Of a stretch of DNA of 64,000 nt, positions 1 to 9,122 are shown one piece after another (position 1 is the stretch's first letter; the number at the start of each line of letters is the position of its first letter). Under the pieces are notes generated by a model. That model was not told the DNA's origin. It worked only from the letters and a program-made list of their open reading frames with translations, and ran no database searches. This stretch comes from CAWBYL01 sp963793025. Lineage in GTDB: Bacteria; Actinomycetota; Acidimicrobiia; Acidimicrobiales; Acidimicrobilacustridaceae. Position numbers and translations under genes: made by a program. The stretch spans positions 1 to 64,000 of the forward strand of contig CAWBYL010000002.1 of assembly GCA_963793025.1 (NCBI GenBank), in the 5' to 3' direction.

Positions 1-302
1 CCAGCAGCGACTCGGACAGAGCGATGGCCATCTGGGTGTCGTCGGTGAACTCGCCCGGCTCCCACCGAACGGGCCGCCGCCGAGCATCTCGCCGATCCCG
101 CCGAGCACCGGCGCTGGGAACTCACGGCGGTAGGCGCCGGTCGGACCGAACTCGAAACGAGCGCCCAGGGCGTCGCCCACGGCCGAGCCGACGAGCGCGC
201 CGATGGCACGCTGCTCGGTGATGCGGTCGATGGTCGAAGACGACGGCAGCGCCAGGCGCGCGGCAGGCCGGGAGCGATGAGCTCGGTGGTGGGATCGTTC
301 AT
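1..302 (-). pseudogene. ADP-ribosylglycohydrolase (DraG-like), N-terminal part, frame-broken and cut by the window edge
   Basis: The reverse strand reads MNDPTTELIAPGLP, then in a second frame a stretch containing GALVGSAVGDALGARFEFGP, then in a third frame WEPGEFTDDTQMAIALSE. The G-A-x-x-G-x-x-x-G-D-A-L-G glycine-rich start and the T-D-D-T-Q-M metal-site motif are hallmarks of the ADP-ribosylglycohydrolase family, which removes ADP-ribose from proteins using two Mg ions bound by such Asp/Thr residues. The start at 302 has a GAGGGT ribosome-site-like sequence upstream. At least two single-base frame changes (near 260 and 80) interrupt it. Because both motifs are intact, sequencing error is more likely than decay. 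The C-terminus lies outside the window. Confidence 0.72.
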
Positions 303-343
303 GGGCACCCTCGGGATGGTCGGACGACCGGAGAACGCACACG

Positions 344-842
344 TCAGGCGGCGTTGTGCGTTCCTCACCCCCGGTGCAAGACGATCTGCGGACAGAACGT
401 CCATCCACCCGCTCTCGGTGATGCTGTACCGCCGCATGTCCTCTCGAAGGATCTTGCTTGGACGTGAGGTCACATAGCTGCCGCCTTCCTTGCGCCACGA
501 CGGTGTCTGAGTCCAGCCGTGCTTGTCTCCAAGTGCCACGGCCTCATGGTGAGTGAGTGCGTAGATTTCCGACTTCTCGTCGGAGTCCACGTTCCAGACG
601 AATGCGAGCAGGAGGCGTGGGTTGGCTCTCGTACTTTCGAAAGATCGAAATCGACTGCCCCTTGCTTGCCTTGAGCTGGATCGGAACGGCCAGGAACGGA
701 TCCTGCTTGTCCAGGTACGCGATCAGGTCGATTCCGGCGATCTCTCAACGGCTTCGCAATCTCAATACCACCCCTGGCGAGGCTCTCGACCAACACCCCC
801 TGACCCAGGAGGTTCCGTGACCTGCGAGTCGAACGGTGCCAT
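344..842 (-). pseudogene. Hypothetical protein, possibly PD-(D/E)XK nuclease-like; frame-broken
   Basis: The start at 842 is well supported by GGGAGGAAATCC directly before ATG. Pieces in successive frames read: MAPFDSQVT; LLGQGVLVESLARGGIEIAK; GIDLIAYLDKQDPFLAVPIQ followed by LKASKGQSISIFRKYE; then LLLAFVWNVDSDEKSEIYAL. The spacing of Asp in GIDLI and the Q-L-K of PIQLK resembles the D...(E/Q)xK core of restriction-like nucleases that read host or mobile DNA, but this is inference from a short pattern. The expected size is about 165 residues. At least three single-base shifts are needed to join the pieces. It lies 42 bases upstream of the ADP-ribosylglycohydrolase on the same strand, so the two may be co-transcribed. 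Confidence 0.45.
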
Positions 843-1048
843 GGATTTCCTCCCACCATGTCGGGGGTCGTCGCCCGACGTGTTCGATGATGGCCGACAC
901 GCTGAAGGCCGGTGTCGTGCGTTTCACCTTCCGAGGAAGGCCACGCTGCGTCATCTCATCCAGACGACCTGAGGGGCCTGGCCCTGTGACGGTCGGGCAA
1001 CCGGCGCTCTGCGCACGGTGCCCCTGCCAGGACCGATGAGGAGCAGAG

Positions 1049-1940
1049 ATGTCCTACGAGACCCCGTTCACCGTCACGGCCCCGGCTGCGATGCAGGTCA
1101 CCGACATGGGCGCCCTCGTGCGTCAGGTCGCCGGCTCGTCGAAGCGAGCGACGTGTTCGCCCCCATAGAGGAGGACACCTACTTCGACGGATGGGAGGAA
1201 CGCGCCGGCTCCGGCTATCAGTCAGTCGAAGGGCCGGTGTACCTCGATGACGACCCCGGGGCGATGCTCGACCTCGGCCTGGTCCTCAGTCATCAGCGGG
1301 CCAAGGGGTCACCTCGACCGATGGACGCCGACGTGGAGTCCGCGCCACCGGCGATGGCCAGCCCACCGGCTCCCGTCGAGTTGGTTGTGCACGATCTCGA
1401 GGTGGAGGAGCCACGCAGGCCGCGGTTGGATCGGGAGCCTCAAGCGGAGCAGGACGGTCCTGACGGCCGGGAAGCGATGCAGATCCTCGAGACGATCGAC
1501 GGGGTCGACGTCGACATCACCTCGGTCGTTGCCGAACGGGCGCATCGGTGTCACCCCGCCGCGGCGGGTCGTCGTCAGCGGGGCGGTCGGTCCTACGAGA
1601 CCGACAACGGCGGCCGGCTCGTCGAACCACCCGCCCCATACCCCAGCGACCGATCCGCAGCGTGCCGGTCAGGTTGGACGGTCAGTCGGCTCGCGGACTC
1701 GTCCACTTCCTGCACCCGATACCGGTGGGTCGAGGGTTCCTCCAGGCCTGGGTCACCCTCAACGCGGCCGGGGTGGGACGGCAACGGCCTCATCGGAGCC
1801 CTCCGTTCCGCCGGGCTGGTCGAGCCGCCTCAGCGGGCGGGATGCGCGGGCTCGCCGACGGGGTCCGCCTCGTCGACATCGAGCCCGACGGCGAGGTTTC
1901 GCGGATCGAGCTCGACCCGGGTGCACTTCGTGGCCGCTGA
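1049..1940 (+). pseudogene. Unrecognised protein, frame-broken
   Basis: ATG at 1049 follows GAGGAGCAG, a plausible ribosome site. The first frame gives MSYETPFTVTAPAAMQVTDM, continuing to about 1137. A second frame continues with ASDVFAPIEEDTYFDGWEER and an acidic, proline-rich section. A third frame near the end gives LVHFLHPIPVGRGFLQAWVT and DGVRLVDIEPDGEVSRIELD before a TGA at 1938-1940. The codon pattern in these stretches looks coding, so one protein of about 290 residues is likely. I do not recognise a family; the C-terminal part could be a small beta-rich domain. The middle (about 1560-1680) has no convincing frame. Confidence 0.4.
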
Positions 1941-2665
1941 GCGGCGAGGCACGAAGTCGGCTCGCTAGTCCCGAAGGCATCGGCGATCTCGGATGTCGCG
2001 GTCGACGTGACGGAGACGACTCGACAGGGGGGAGGGGGGGGGGGGAGAAACAGACGGAGGCAGGCGATGGTCGTGACCGCGGTTGGTTCCCTGCTGGAGC
2101 ACTGCCCCCGGCTTGTCCACAGCCGGACAGGCATCCTGGTCGAGGAGGGTCGTCTAAGGTCGAGCGGCGGTGGAGCCGAGAAACGCCATCACGAATCGGT
2201 GGTGGGTCGCCGAGCGGGTCGATGGACAGCGCCAAGATCCTCGACCTCGAGGTATTCGGGGTGCTCGCTCACTCCCGAGCCGGCGCAGTGCGTCGGGGCG
2301 AGTCACGAACGCTGCGACGCCGCGGCCACGGGACTCCGGTGCTCGTGGCGTTCGACATACTCACGGACGGCTTTGGTGCCGCCTCCTCGGTCGAGATCCC
2401 TGGGCGCGGGACAGCGCCTGGGGGCCTCCTGCTCGTCCGGTGCAGCCGCAAGGTCAGGGCCATGCGGCCGATGGACCGATTTGATACCACAGTGCCCGAG
2501 GGGCTTGTGAACGCGAAGCGTGCAAGGAGTCCACAGCCGCAGCGATCGTGACCTGAATCCTCATCTTGGACGCAGCTACGAATTCTGGGCCGGGTCTCAG
2601 CGTTCCTCGTCGTCGTGATGGACGATGATCAGAGCGGGATAAGGGCACACCGCTACCGTCCCCAT
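1941..2665. other. 725-base stretch without a supportable gene
   Basis: Both strands carry open frames here, but none has recognisable motifs, a good ribosome site or a consistent coding pattern. Given the frame errors on both sides, a short gene may be hidden; a plus-strand piece beginning MDSAKILDLEVFGVLAHSRA (about 2224 on) is the most protein-like fragment. The stretch also holds the poly-G tract described separately. Confidence 0.5.
2027..2045. repeat. Poly-G tract (G6-A-G12)
   Basis: Six G, one A, then twelve G. It is the longest homopolymer in the window and lies outside any called gene. Such a run is prone to polymerase slippage and base-calling error, and could fold as a G-quadruplex. 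Confidence 0.9.
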
Positions 2666-3437
2666 ATGGCGTCCTACGGGAAAGTGGTTGGCGGTCAGTT
2701 CGTGAACGCAACGATCGACATCAATCGGAAGGGTGAGCTTGCGCTCACCTCCATCGGATTCAAGAGAACGCCAAACCTCACTGCCGAAGCCGTCGCCGCG
2801 TGGGAGGAGAGTCATCCCCGAGCCGCGAGGCGGCGCTGCGGGCGCCATCAGCAAGGTCGGTCAAGCGGTCTCGCTGGCCGCTGTGCCTGGGGCTCGCGGG
2901 CAAAGCGGCCTCAGCCGCTGTCGGTCGGCGGTCGACTCGGCGATGGGCAGCGCACCGCACACTGTTCGGGTCGACTGGGTCGACGGAAAGCAGTCCGTGA
3001 TTCAACTACCGGACAAGCTGTTCCAGCACCTCGCGATCCTGCTCAAGGACTGCAGATCGCACCGCTGCTCCGGCCCCCGTGGCGTCGAGCCGGTACGCCC
3101 ACCACCCGGCGTGATCGGACAGCTCAGCGCAGCTCGCTGGGGTGGTACGCGCAACGCCACCGGAGGTGACCGACCAGATCGCAAGATTCGCGGCGCTCCG
3201 TGACCAAGGGGCGCTCACCGAAGACGAGTTCTCTGCGAAAAAGGCCGAGCTGCTTGGCCACGACCGGAGGTAGCGTCCGCACCGGCGAGCGATTCGCAAC
3301 CCGTGCCGCCGCCACCAGCGTCCCCGCCGGCTTGGGCTCCAGACCCTCACGGTCGGCACGAACACCGCTATTGGGATGGGACCGCCTGGACCGAACACGT
3401 GAGCAACGGCGGGGTTCAATCAACCGATCGTGCTTGA
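2666..3437 (+). pseudogene. SHOCT plus DUF2510 domain protein, frame-broken
   Basis: Starts MASYGKVVGGQFVNATIDIN, then a middle frame with a glycine/alanine helical patch (GAAGAISKVGQAVSLAAVPG) and SAPHTVRVDWVDGKQSVIQL. Near the C-terminus VTDQIARFAALRDQGALTED followed by EFSAKKAELL is a clear SHOCT motif, the short oligomerising tail common in bacteria. One more frame change at about 3268 leads to a Pro-rich linker and HEHRYWDGTAWTEHV, the W-D-G-x-x-W-T signature of DUF2510, ending in TGA at 3435-3437. SHOCT followed by DUF2510 is a typical actinobacterial arrangement in small membrane-associated or signalling proteins of unknown role. At least four frame changes are required. The function is unknown. 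Confidence 0.65.
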
Positions 3438-3539
3438 CAGCACGGCGCAGGCCTGCTCGCCTCGGGTCGACGCCTGCGGAGCGCTACCTGATCTGGAATG
3501 TGCGGCCTATCGTGCAACTGGATCGCCGAAGCCGGGGAC

Positions 3540-4259
3540 CTAGGTGAGATCGACCAGGTAGGCCGGGTGGTCAGAGAGCGGCTGGCCATCAACGACCGGA
3601 GCGATGCGTTCGACTCGGGTCGCCATGCGGTCGTGAGGTCCGCAGATCAGATCGATGGCGTGGGCGCCCTCGAGGAAGTGGCCGAGGTGCTCGTTCCAGG
3701 CCACGAGCTTCAGGTCCTGAAGCGCCGAGCGAAGAGCCTCTCGTTGCGCGTTGTCGAACCCGCCGTTCGGCCCGCTGAGCGGCTGGTTGAAGTCGCCGGC
3801 CCAGATGAGCGTCCGGTCGGGGTGCTCGCTGCGCAGCCGGCGTAGGTCGGCCACTTGCTCGCCCAGCACCCGCAGGAAGAGCGCTTGCGGGGTGTCGCCG
3901 GGCTCGGCCAGGTAGTCGGTCTGGGAGATGGCACTCTTCCACGGAAGCACGGAGCCATAGACGGCCAGGTCCTCGCCTTCACACGTCACCAGCGCCGCCG
4001 CCGCCAGGCGGCCGAAGGGCAGGGACGGTTCAACAGGTGCGATGGCGGGACCGGAGATCCGAATCCACGCCTCGGCGCCGTGCTTGGCGGCCCGCTCGAC
4101 TGGCGACAGGACGTGGCCGGGCCCGGGCACCGACAGCTCCTGAGGGACCTCGGTCAGTACCACGACGTCGGCGGCGTAGCTCTCGATGAGCCGCTGCTGG
4201 AGCTCGATCACGTCCTGCTTGAAGCGGCCGTGGTCGAGGTTCCAGGTCAGGATCCGCAT
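3540..4259 (-). CDS. Endonuclease/exonuclease/phosphatase (EEP) family protein
   Basis: An intact 239-residue protein beginning MRILTWNLDHGRF. It shows the EEP fold landmarks in order: the I-L-T-W-N-L start, VVVLTEV with the Mg-binding Glu (about residue 37), WAGDFNQP carrying the catalytic Asp/Asn pair (about 153-160), and the C-terminal SDHPAYLVDL with the Asp-His pair. This fold hydrolyses phosphodiester bonds with Mg, but substrates range from DNA to phospholipids and cannot be told from sequence. There is no signal peptide, so it is probably cytoplasmic. It is notable that this gene has no frame error although its neighbour upstream at 2.7-3.4 kb has several. Confidence 0.82.
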   Translation of the reverse strand: MRILTWNLDHGRFKQDVIELQQRLIESYAADVVVLTEVPQELSVPGPGHVLSPVERAAKHGAEAWIRISGPAIAPVEPSLPFGRLAAAALVTCEGEDLAVYGSVLPWKSAISQTDYLAEPGDTPQALFLRVLGEQVADLRRLRSEHPDRTLIWAGDFNQPLSGPNGGFDNAQREALRSALQDLKLVAWNEHLGHFLEGAHAIDLICGPHDRMATRVERIAPVVDGQPLSDHPAYLVDLT

Positions 4260-4300
4260 GGCCGGGACCGTACTTCCGGGGTCGCGAGCGATGTCGCCAT

Positions 4301-5011
4301 CTAGCTCTTCGTCCAGTCGGCGCAGCCGTTGGTCTCGAAGTACTGGCCGGCCTGGAGGGTGACGATCCCGGGACCACCGATGTTGTTGTTGTCGATGATG
4401 TTGTCGATTCCCGAACTCGTTGGTGACGAGAGCACGGCGTAGTAGCAGGAGGACCGGCCGCCTTCGGGACCGGTCGTCTTGTAGGTGCCGGCGTTCTTGT
4501 CCCCGCCGATGTCGAAGATGCCCGACCCGGGGATCGTGTTCTTCTGGGCCTGGGCGGCGGCATCGGCCGCGGCCTGATCAGCGGCCGCCTTCTCCGCGGC
4601 GGCCTGGTCCGCAGCTGCCTTGTCGGCCGCGGCCTTCTCGGCTGCCGCCTGGTCTTCCGCAGCCTTGCGGTCGGCGGCGTCCTTCTCGGCCTGGATCCGC
4701 TGGGCGGCCGCCTGGTCGGCCTCGGTCTGGGCCTGGCGATCGTCGAGCTGGGCCTGCAGGTCGTCCCGCTCGGCCGTGGTGGCGGCGAGCTCGTCCTTCG
4801 TCGTGTCGGACTCGCTCCCGGCCGACGCGGCGCCGATCCCCACGCCGATCAGCAGCGCCACCACCCCGACGGCGGTGGGCACGATCCATCCCCGCCGCTT
4901 CTTGGGCGGGGGCGGGGTGGCCGGGCTCGAGGCCGGGGCCGCGCTCGGAGGAGGAGGTGGGGGAGGGGGCACAGAGCCCGTGGGGACGTTGGGGATCGTG
5001 GGGTCGCTCAT
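4301..5011 (-). CDS. Membrane-anchored coiled-coil protein with extracellular C-terminal domain
   Basis: The 236-residue protein has a Pro-rich cytoplasmic start (residues 1-38, with a run of eight prolines), a basic KKRR stop-transfer, and one membrane helix WIVPTAVGVVALLIGVGIGA (about 42-61). A long Ala/Gln/Lys/Asp coiled coil follows (about 70-155, repeated AAADKAAADQAAAEK units), then a compact domain with GTYKTTGPEGGRSSCYYAVL and a C-terminal FETNGCADW. The two cysteines in that domain may form a disulfide outside the cell. Similar single-pass proteins with this C-terminal domain occur in many actinobacteria without known function. It probably sits in the cell envelope as a spacer or sensor. 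It is 41 bases upstream of the EEP gene on the same strand. Confidence 0.75.
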   Translation of the reverse strand: MSDPTIPNVPTGSVPPPPPPPPSAAPASSPATPPPPKKRRGWIVPTAVGVVALLIGVGIGAASAGSESDTTKDELAATTAERDDLQAQLDDRQAQTEADQAAAQRIQAEKDAADRKAAEDQAAAEKAAADKAAADQAAAEKAAADQAAADAAAQAQKNTIPGSGIFDIGGDKNAGTYKTTGPEGGRSSCYYAVLSSPTSSGIDNIIDNNNIGGPGIVTLQAGQYFETNGCADWTKS

Positions 5012-5192
5012 GGCGCGCCTGCTTCCTTCATCGTCACGCCCCCGCTGGACGCGACATCCGCTCGTGTTGCGGACAACGCACAGCCGTCGTCCCGGTGTGC
5101 GATCCGACCCGGCGGTACTGTTCGGCCGACCCCGGTGGGGGCGCGTCGACGGCGGTCGAGCCCGGGGTCAGGACACGGAACGGAAGGCGGAC

Positions 5193-6826
5193 ATGGGCCT
5201 GCTCATCCCCGAGGACTTCCCGCTCGACCAGCTCGCCAACGACGCCGAGCGGTCGGTCGTCGCTGCGTTCTGCGACCAGCTGCTCGACAGCTGGTACGTG
5301 ATCCCTTCGGTGGCCATGCGGACCGACAGCCGGACCGTGAGGCCGACGTCGTCCTCCTCCACCACGAGCTCGGGGTGGTGCTGATCGAGGTCAAGGGCCA
5401 CCGGATGAGCATCCGTGACGGCGTGTGGGTCGGTCAGGAGGGCACTGCGCTCAAGCCCCAGCCCATCGACCAGGCCCGGGACAACGCCTACGCGCTGCGG
5501 CCCCGGCTGCGCACGGTGCCCGGCCTCGAGCGCATCGAGGTCGAGTACGGCGTCGCCCTCCCCAACACCCGCGACGTGGAGGGCGACCTGCCGCCCGACG
5601 CTCGGCGGCGTGCAGGTGCTGACTGGCGCCGACCTCACGGAGGCCAACGACGCCGTCGAGGAGCTGGCCCTCTCTCGCCGTCACTCCCAGCCCCTCGGCC
5701 AGGAGCAGATGGAGGGCATCGTCGACAACCTGTGCCCCGACGCCGAGTTCCACTGGGATCCCGAGGCCCGGGTCAACGCCACCCGGCCAGCGTCTGGTCG
5801 AGCTGTGCGCCGCCCAGGTCGCCGTGCTCGAGCCGCTCGCCCAGAACCGGCGGGTCGTGGTGCGGGGCGGTGCCGGCACGGGCAAGACCCGGCTGGCGCT
5901 GGCCTGGGCCCACCAGGCCTGGCACGACGGCGACCGGGTGCTGCTCACCTGCTTCAACGACCCGCTGGCCGAGTGCCTGCGCCGCCGAGGCGGTCCCCAC
6001 CGACGACGACGACATCGCTGGTCGGCCCCTTCCTCCGCCTCGCCCTGGACGCTGCCGGGCATGCCGCCGCTCGCGGTGCCGGCCGACGCCGACGCCACGT
6101 GGTGGGACACCGTCGCCACCGGCCACCTCCACAAGCTGGCCGCTCATCGGCGTGCGCCTTCGACACGATCGTGGTCGACGAGGCCCAGGACTTCAGCCCC
6201 GCCTGGCTCGCCCAGCTCCAGTCCCTGCTCGACCCCGAGGGTCGCCGCCGGATCCTGATGGTGGCCGACGAGGGCCAGGGCATCTACGAGCGGGGCTTCT
6301 CCTTCCCCGACCCCGACGACGGCTGGGTGCGGGCCGAGCTGGTCTCCAACTGCCGCAACGCCGCACCCATCGCCCGGATCCTGCGCCGCAAGCTGGGCGG
6401 GGCACCGCCCCGGCCATGTCGCCCGAGGGCCTGGGCGTGACGTGGCAGCCGGCCGACGATCTCGACGCCGTGGTGGCGCTGGTCGACGCCGAGCTGGAAC
6501 GGCTCGAGGACGAGGGCCGCGACCGGCCGGCATCTGCGTGGCCACCTTCCACACCGCCGAGCGCGACCGACTGCGATCCGAGCTCGACCTGTGCCGCTGG
6601 GAGCGACCGGGACAGCGGCCGGGTGGTGTGCGAGAACGTCCACCGCCTCAAGGGCCTCGAGTTCGACACCGTGATCCTGGCCAGCCCCGACGACGAGGAC
6701 GACGTCGCCGTCCTCTACGTCGGCGTCAGCCGAGCCGTGAGCGAGCTCATCGTCGTCGGCCCGGATGCGCTCAGCAGCCGGCTGGGACTGACAGGATCGT
6801 CGACACACTTCGGAACGGGGGGCTGA
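5193..6826 (+). pseudogene. NERD nuclease-like domain plus UvrD-type helicase, frame-broken
   Basis: ATG at 5193 opens MGLLIPEDFPLDQLANDAER. The next frame has ADVVLLHHELGVVLIEVKGH, the D...ExK core of a NERD (nuclease-related) domain. Later frames give Walker A VVRGGAGTGKTRLALAWA (about 5860), Walker B TIVVDEAQDFSP (about 6170), the arginine-rich SNCRNAAPIARILRRKL, VHRLKGLEFDTVILASP (motif V region) and LYVGVSRAVSELIVVG (motif VI), ending in TGA at 6824-6826. The order is that of superfamily 1A helicases that move along DNA, here fused to a predicted nuclease. The intact length would be about 540 residues. About eight single-base frame changes are needed; all catalytic motifs survive, which argues for sequencing error. 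The stop overlaps the next start (TGATG). Confidence 0.78.
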
Positions 6827-7116
6827 TGCCCACGGTCAAGAACGTGCAACGTCAGATCAAGCGGCTCGAGGGGTTCGACGTGCGGTTCCTCTACGAGGGC
6901 CCAGGTCCTCGGGTGGGGCGTGACGTCCGTGATGATCGGGCCGGACTTCCGAGCTATCCGTACGAGCGTCGTTCGCAGAACTCCACGGTTGCGGTGTGGA
7001 TCGAGCGGCGATTCAAGCCCTCGTTCCCCGGTTTCGAGGTCGAGGTGCTCGATGCTTCGGGCAAGGCGGTCAACACCAGGACCCATCTGCAGACCGTGCG
7101 GGCCACGTACGGCTAA
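6826..7116 (+). CDS. Small hypothetical protein coupled to the NERD-helicase
   Basis: A 96-residue basic protein, MPTVKNVQRQIKRLEGFDVR..., whose ATG overlaps the stop of the helicase gene (TGATG), implying translational coupling. An N-terminal helix (residues 3-16) is followed by the phrase FDVRFLYEGPGPRVGRDVRD and a central VAVWIERRFKPSFPGFEVEV that looks beta-stranded. It appears unbroken. No family is recognised; positive charge and coupling suggest it may act with the helicase on nucleic acid (inference only). Confidence 0.55.
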   Translation: MPTVKNVQRQIKRLEGFDVRFLYEGPGPRVGRDVRDDRAGLPSYPYERRSQNSTVAVWIERRFKPSFPGFEVEVLDASGKAVNTRTHLQTVRATYG

Positions 7117-7524
7117 GGGAGGAAGAAGGTCGATCCCCTCGGCGGTGCCGTGCGCTCCCAGGCCGCGCTGTTCCAGCTCGGTGGTGATGGCGTGCCGGAG
7201 CCGCTCCCAACGATTCGGGTCCTGGAGTGGGTACAGCTCGTCCAGCGCGTGCCAGAGGCCTGGGCGCCCGGCGAAGTAGGTCCGGCCGTCCCGGTTCGTC
7301 GCGAAGCGGCGGGCCCACCCATCGACGTAGTCGGCGAGCTCAGCCACCTGGTCGACTGGAACCGGCTGTCCAGGGTCCATCCGTCCGCCGCTCTGGTCGA
7401 CGAGCCGACGCAGGATCCGCTGGGCCGTCTGGGCGGTCGGATCCAGCGCTTCGGCCGGCGGGACAGTAGGTGTTTCATGGACGAGCCTCCGTCCGCGCCC
7501 GAGCGAGCCGCCCGCCTTTGCCAT
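7113..7524 (-). CDS. Hypothetical acidic helical protein (C-terminal end uncertain)
   Basis: ATG at 7524 is preceded by GGGAGCGGAAGAC. The frame is open for about 136 codons: MAKAGGSLGRGRRLVHETPT, then QTAQRILRRLVDQSGG, QVAELADYVDGWARRFATNR, TYFAGRPGLWHALDELYPLQ, and near the end AITTELEQRGLGAHGTAEGI. No stop occurs in this frame at the likely end; a TAG one frame away at 7113-7115 would fit if a base is missing near 7120, giving a 3-base tail-to-tail overlap with the plus-strand small gene. The family is not recognised. The long helices and aromatic residues suggest a compact helical domain. Confidence 0.45.
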
Positions 7525-7537
7525 GTCTTCCGCTCCC

Positions 7538-7871
7538 TCAGTCGTGGGTGATCTGGTTTCGGCCTCGCCGGTCGCGAACCGCGTACCGCATCGCCGGCAC
7601 TCGTGCGACGGACGATCCTCCCAGAGGATGCATCCGCCAAGAACGAGCTCGCCCCGATCGGCCGCCTCGAAAGCGCCATGGGACGGGAGCCCGTAGAGGA
7701 TGGGGATGCCGGCAGCGCCGCAGCGCGGACAGCGCTCTGTCTCGGCCGTCCCAGGTGTTCCTCGGTTTCGCACACGCAGAGAACGCACGGAGTAGGACGC
7801 AGAGTGCCCGTCTTCACCGCGAATTCGCTGAGACGTGGAATGAAGACGAGTACGTGGCGTGAGCCGCCCAT
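7538..7871 (-). pseudogene. Zinc-ribbon protein, frame-broken
   Basis: The start region reads MGGSRHVLVFIPRLSEFAVK and TLRPTPCVLCVCETEEH. After a frame change at about 7740 it continues ERCPRCGAAGIPILYGLPSH and VLGGCILWEDRPSHECRRCG. Two C-x2-C pairs (CPRC and CRRC, 37 residues apart) make a clear zinc ribbon, and the I-P-I-x-Y-G-L-P-S phrase is seen in small bacterial zinc-ribbon proteins of unknown role. Another frame change is needed to reach the TGA at 7538. It directly precedes the 7113-7524 gene on the same strand and is probably in one transcript with it. Confidence 0.5.
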
Positions 7872-8045
7872 GAGCGCACCCAAAAAGTCGACCGGAGATG
7901 TCGGTCGTTGGCGACGAGGTCATCGCACCCGCGGCCGAATTCTCGCCGCGACGACCCCGGAGGCGCCGTCGCCGGGGCAGGATTCGGTGATGACGTCTTC
8001 CCGAACCGCCCTGCACCCGCCGAGCCAGCCCTCACGGGGTCGACG

Positions 8046-9041
8046 GTGAAGGCCGTCGTCTACCCCGAGGCCGGCGACGCCTCGGTGATCACCGTCACCG
8101 ACGTGGCCGACCCGGTCCCGGGCCCCGGTGAGGTGCTCGTGGACGTGGCCTACGCCGGGGTGAACTTCGCCGACGTCGCCATGCGGATGGGGCTCACGGG
8201 GATGCCGTTCCCGCTCACCCCCGGCCTCGAGGGCTCCGGTCATGTCGTGGGGCTCGGTGAGGGCGTCGACGACCTGGCCGTCGGTGACCGGGTCGCCTGG
8301 TGCCCGACCGCAGCCGCCACCACGCTCGGCTCCTACGCCGAGCGCATCGCGCTCCCGGTCGGGCAGGTCCTGCCCCTCCCCGACGACATCTCGCTGCTGG
8401 ACGCAGCGGCGCTGGCTCTGCAGGGCCTGACCGCGCACTACCTCGTCACCGAGCGCGCCCCCATCGGCGAGGGCACCACCGTGCTGGTGCACGCCGGCGC
8501 CGGCGGCACCGGACGCCTCGTCGTGCAGTGGGCCGCCCACCTGGGCGCCACCGTGCTCGCCACCGTGTCGAGCGACGCCAAGGCCCACAGCGCCCGCAAG
8601 CCGCCGGGGCCCGCCATGTGATCCGGTACGACGAGGTGGACTTCGCCGACGAGGCGCTGCGTCTCACCGACGGTGTGGGGGTCGACTACATCGTCGACGG
8701 CGTGGCCGGCAGCACCTTCCGTGGGGACCTCCGAGCTCTGGCCGACCGGGGCGTCGTGTGCGTGTTCGGCATCGCCGGCGGTCTCCCCGAGTCGTTCTCG
8801 CCCATGGAGCTCTTCCCCCGGTCGCTCACGCTCACCGGGGGTTCGCTGACGAACTTCATGCGCACCCGCGACGAGGTGCTCCGCAAGGCTGCCGACCTCT
8901 GGTCGGCGAGGCGTGCCGGGTGGCTGGTCCCCGTCGTCGACAGCGTGCGGCCCCTCGCCGACGCCGCAGCAGGCCCAGGCTGCTCTCGAGTCACGCGCCA
9001 CCGTCGGCAAGCTGGTGCTCGCCGTCGGCAGCGACGGGTGA
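8046..9041 (+). pseudogene. Zinc-free NADPH:quinone oxidoreductase (MDR superfamily), frame-broken
   Basis: GTG at 8046 starts VKAVVYPEAGDASVITVTDV, the usual MDR beginning. GEVLVDVAYAGVNFADVAMR is the quinone-reductase signature around the GroES-like fold, without structural-zinc cysteines. VLVHAGAGGTGRLVVQWAAH (about 8488-8547) is the NADPH-binding loop. A frame change at about 8595 joins HVIRYDEVDFADEALRLTDG and VGVDYIVDGVAGSTFRGDLR; another at about 8975 joins the tail ATVGKLVLAVGSDG with TGA at 9039-9041. The expected length is about 330 residues, normal for the family. It would reduce quinones or enones with NADPH in the cytoplasm. Confidence 0.82.
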
Positions 9042-9122
9042 GGCCGTCGTGGCCCCACCCTGGCGTCGCCCCGACCCAGGCCTATCCTGGGCGCTGATCC
9101 GAGCATCGGAGGACGTGTCGAC

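Noticed and set aside
2027..2045. Polypurine tract as a retroelement or origin signal
   Set aside because: No reverse transcriptase, DnaA-box cluster or AT-rich unwinding region accompanies it.
1049..2551. Long plus-strand open frame 1247-2551 as a gene
   Set aside because: Its translation is Arg/Ser/Pro-rich with no motif, and the protein-like pieces in 1049-1940 lie in other frames.
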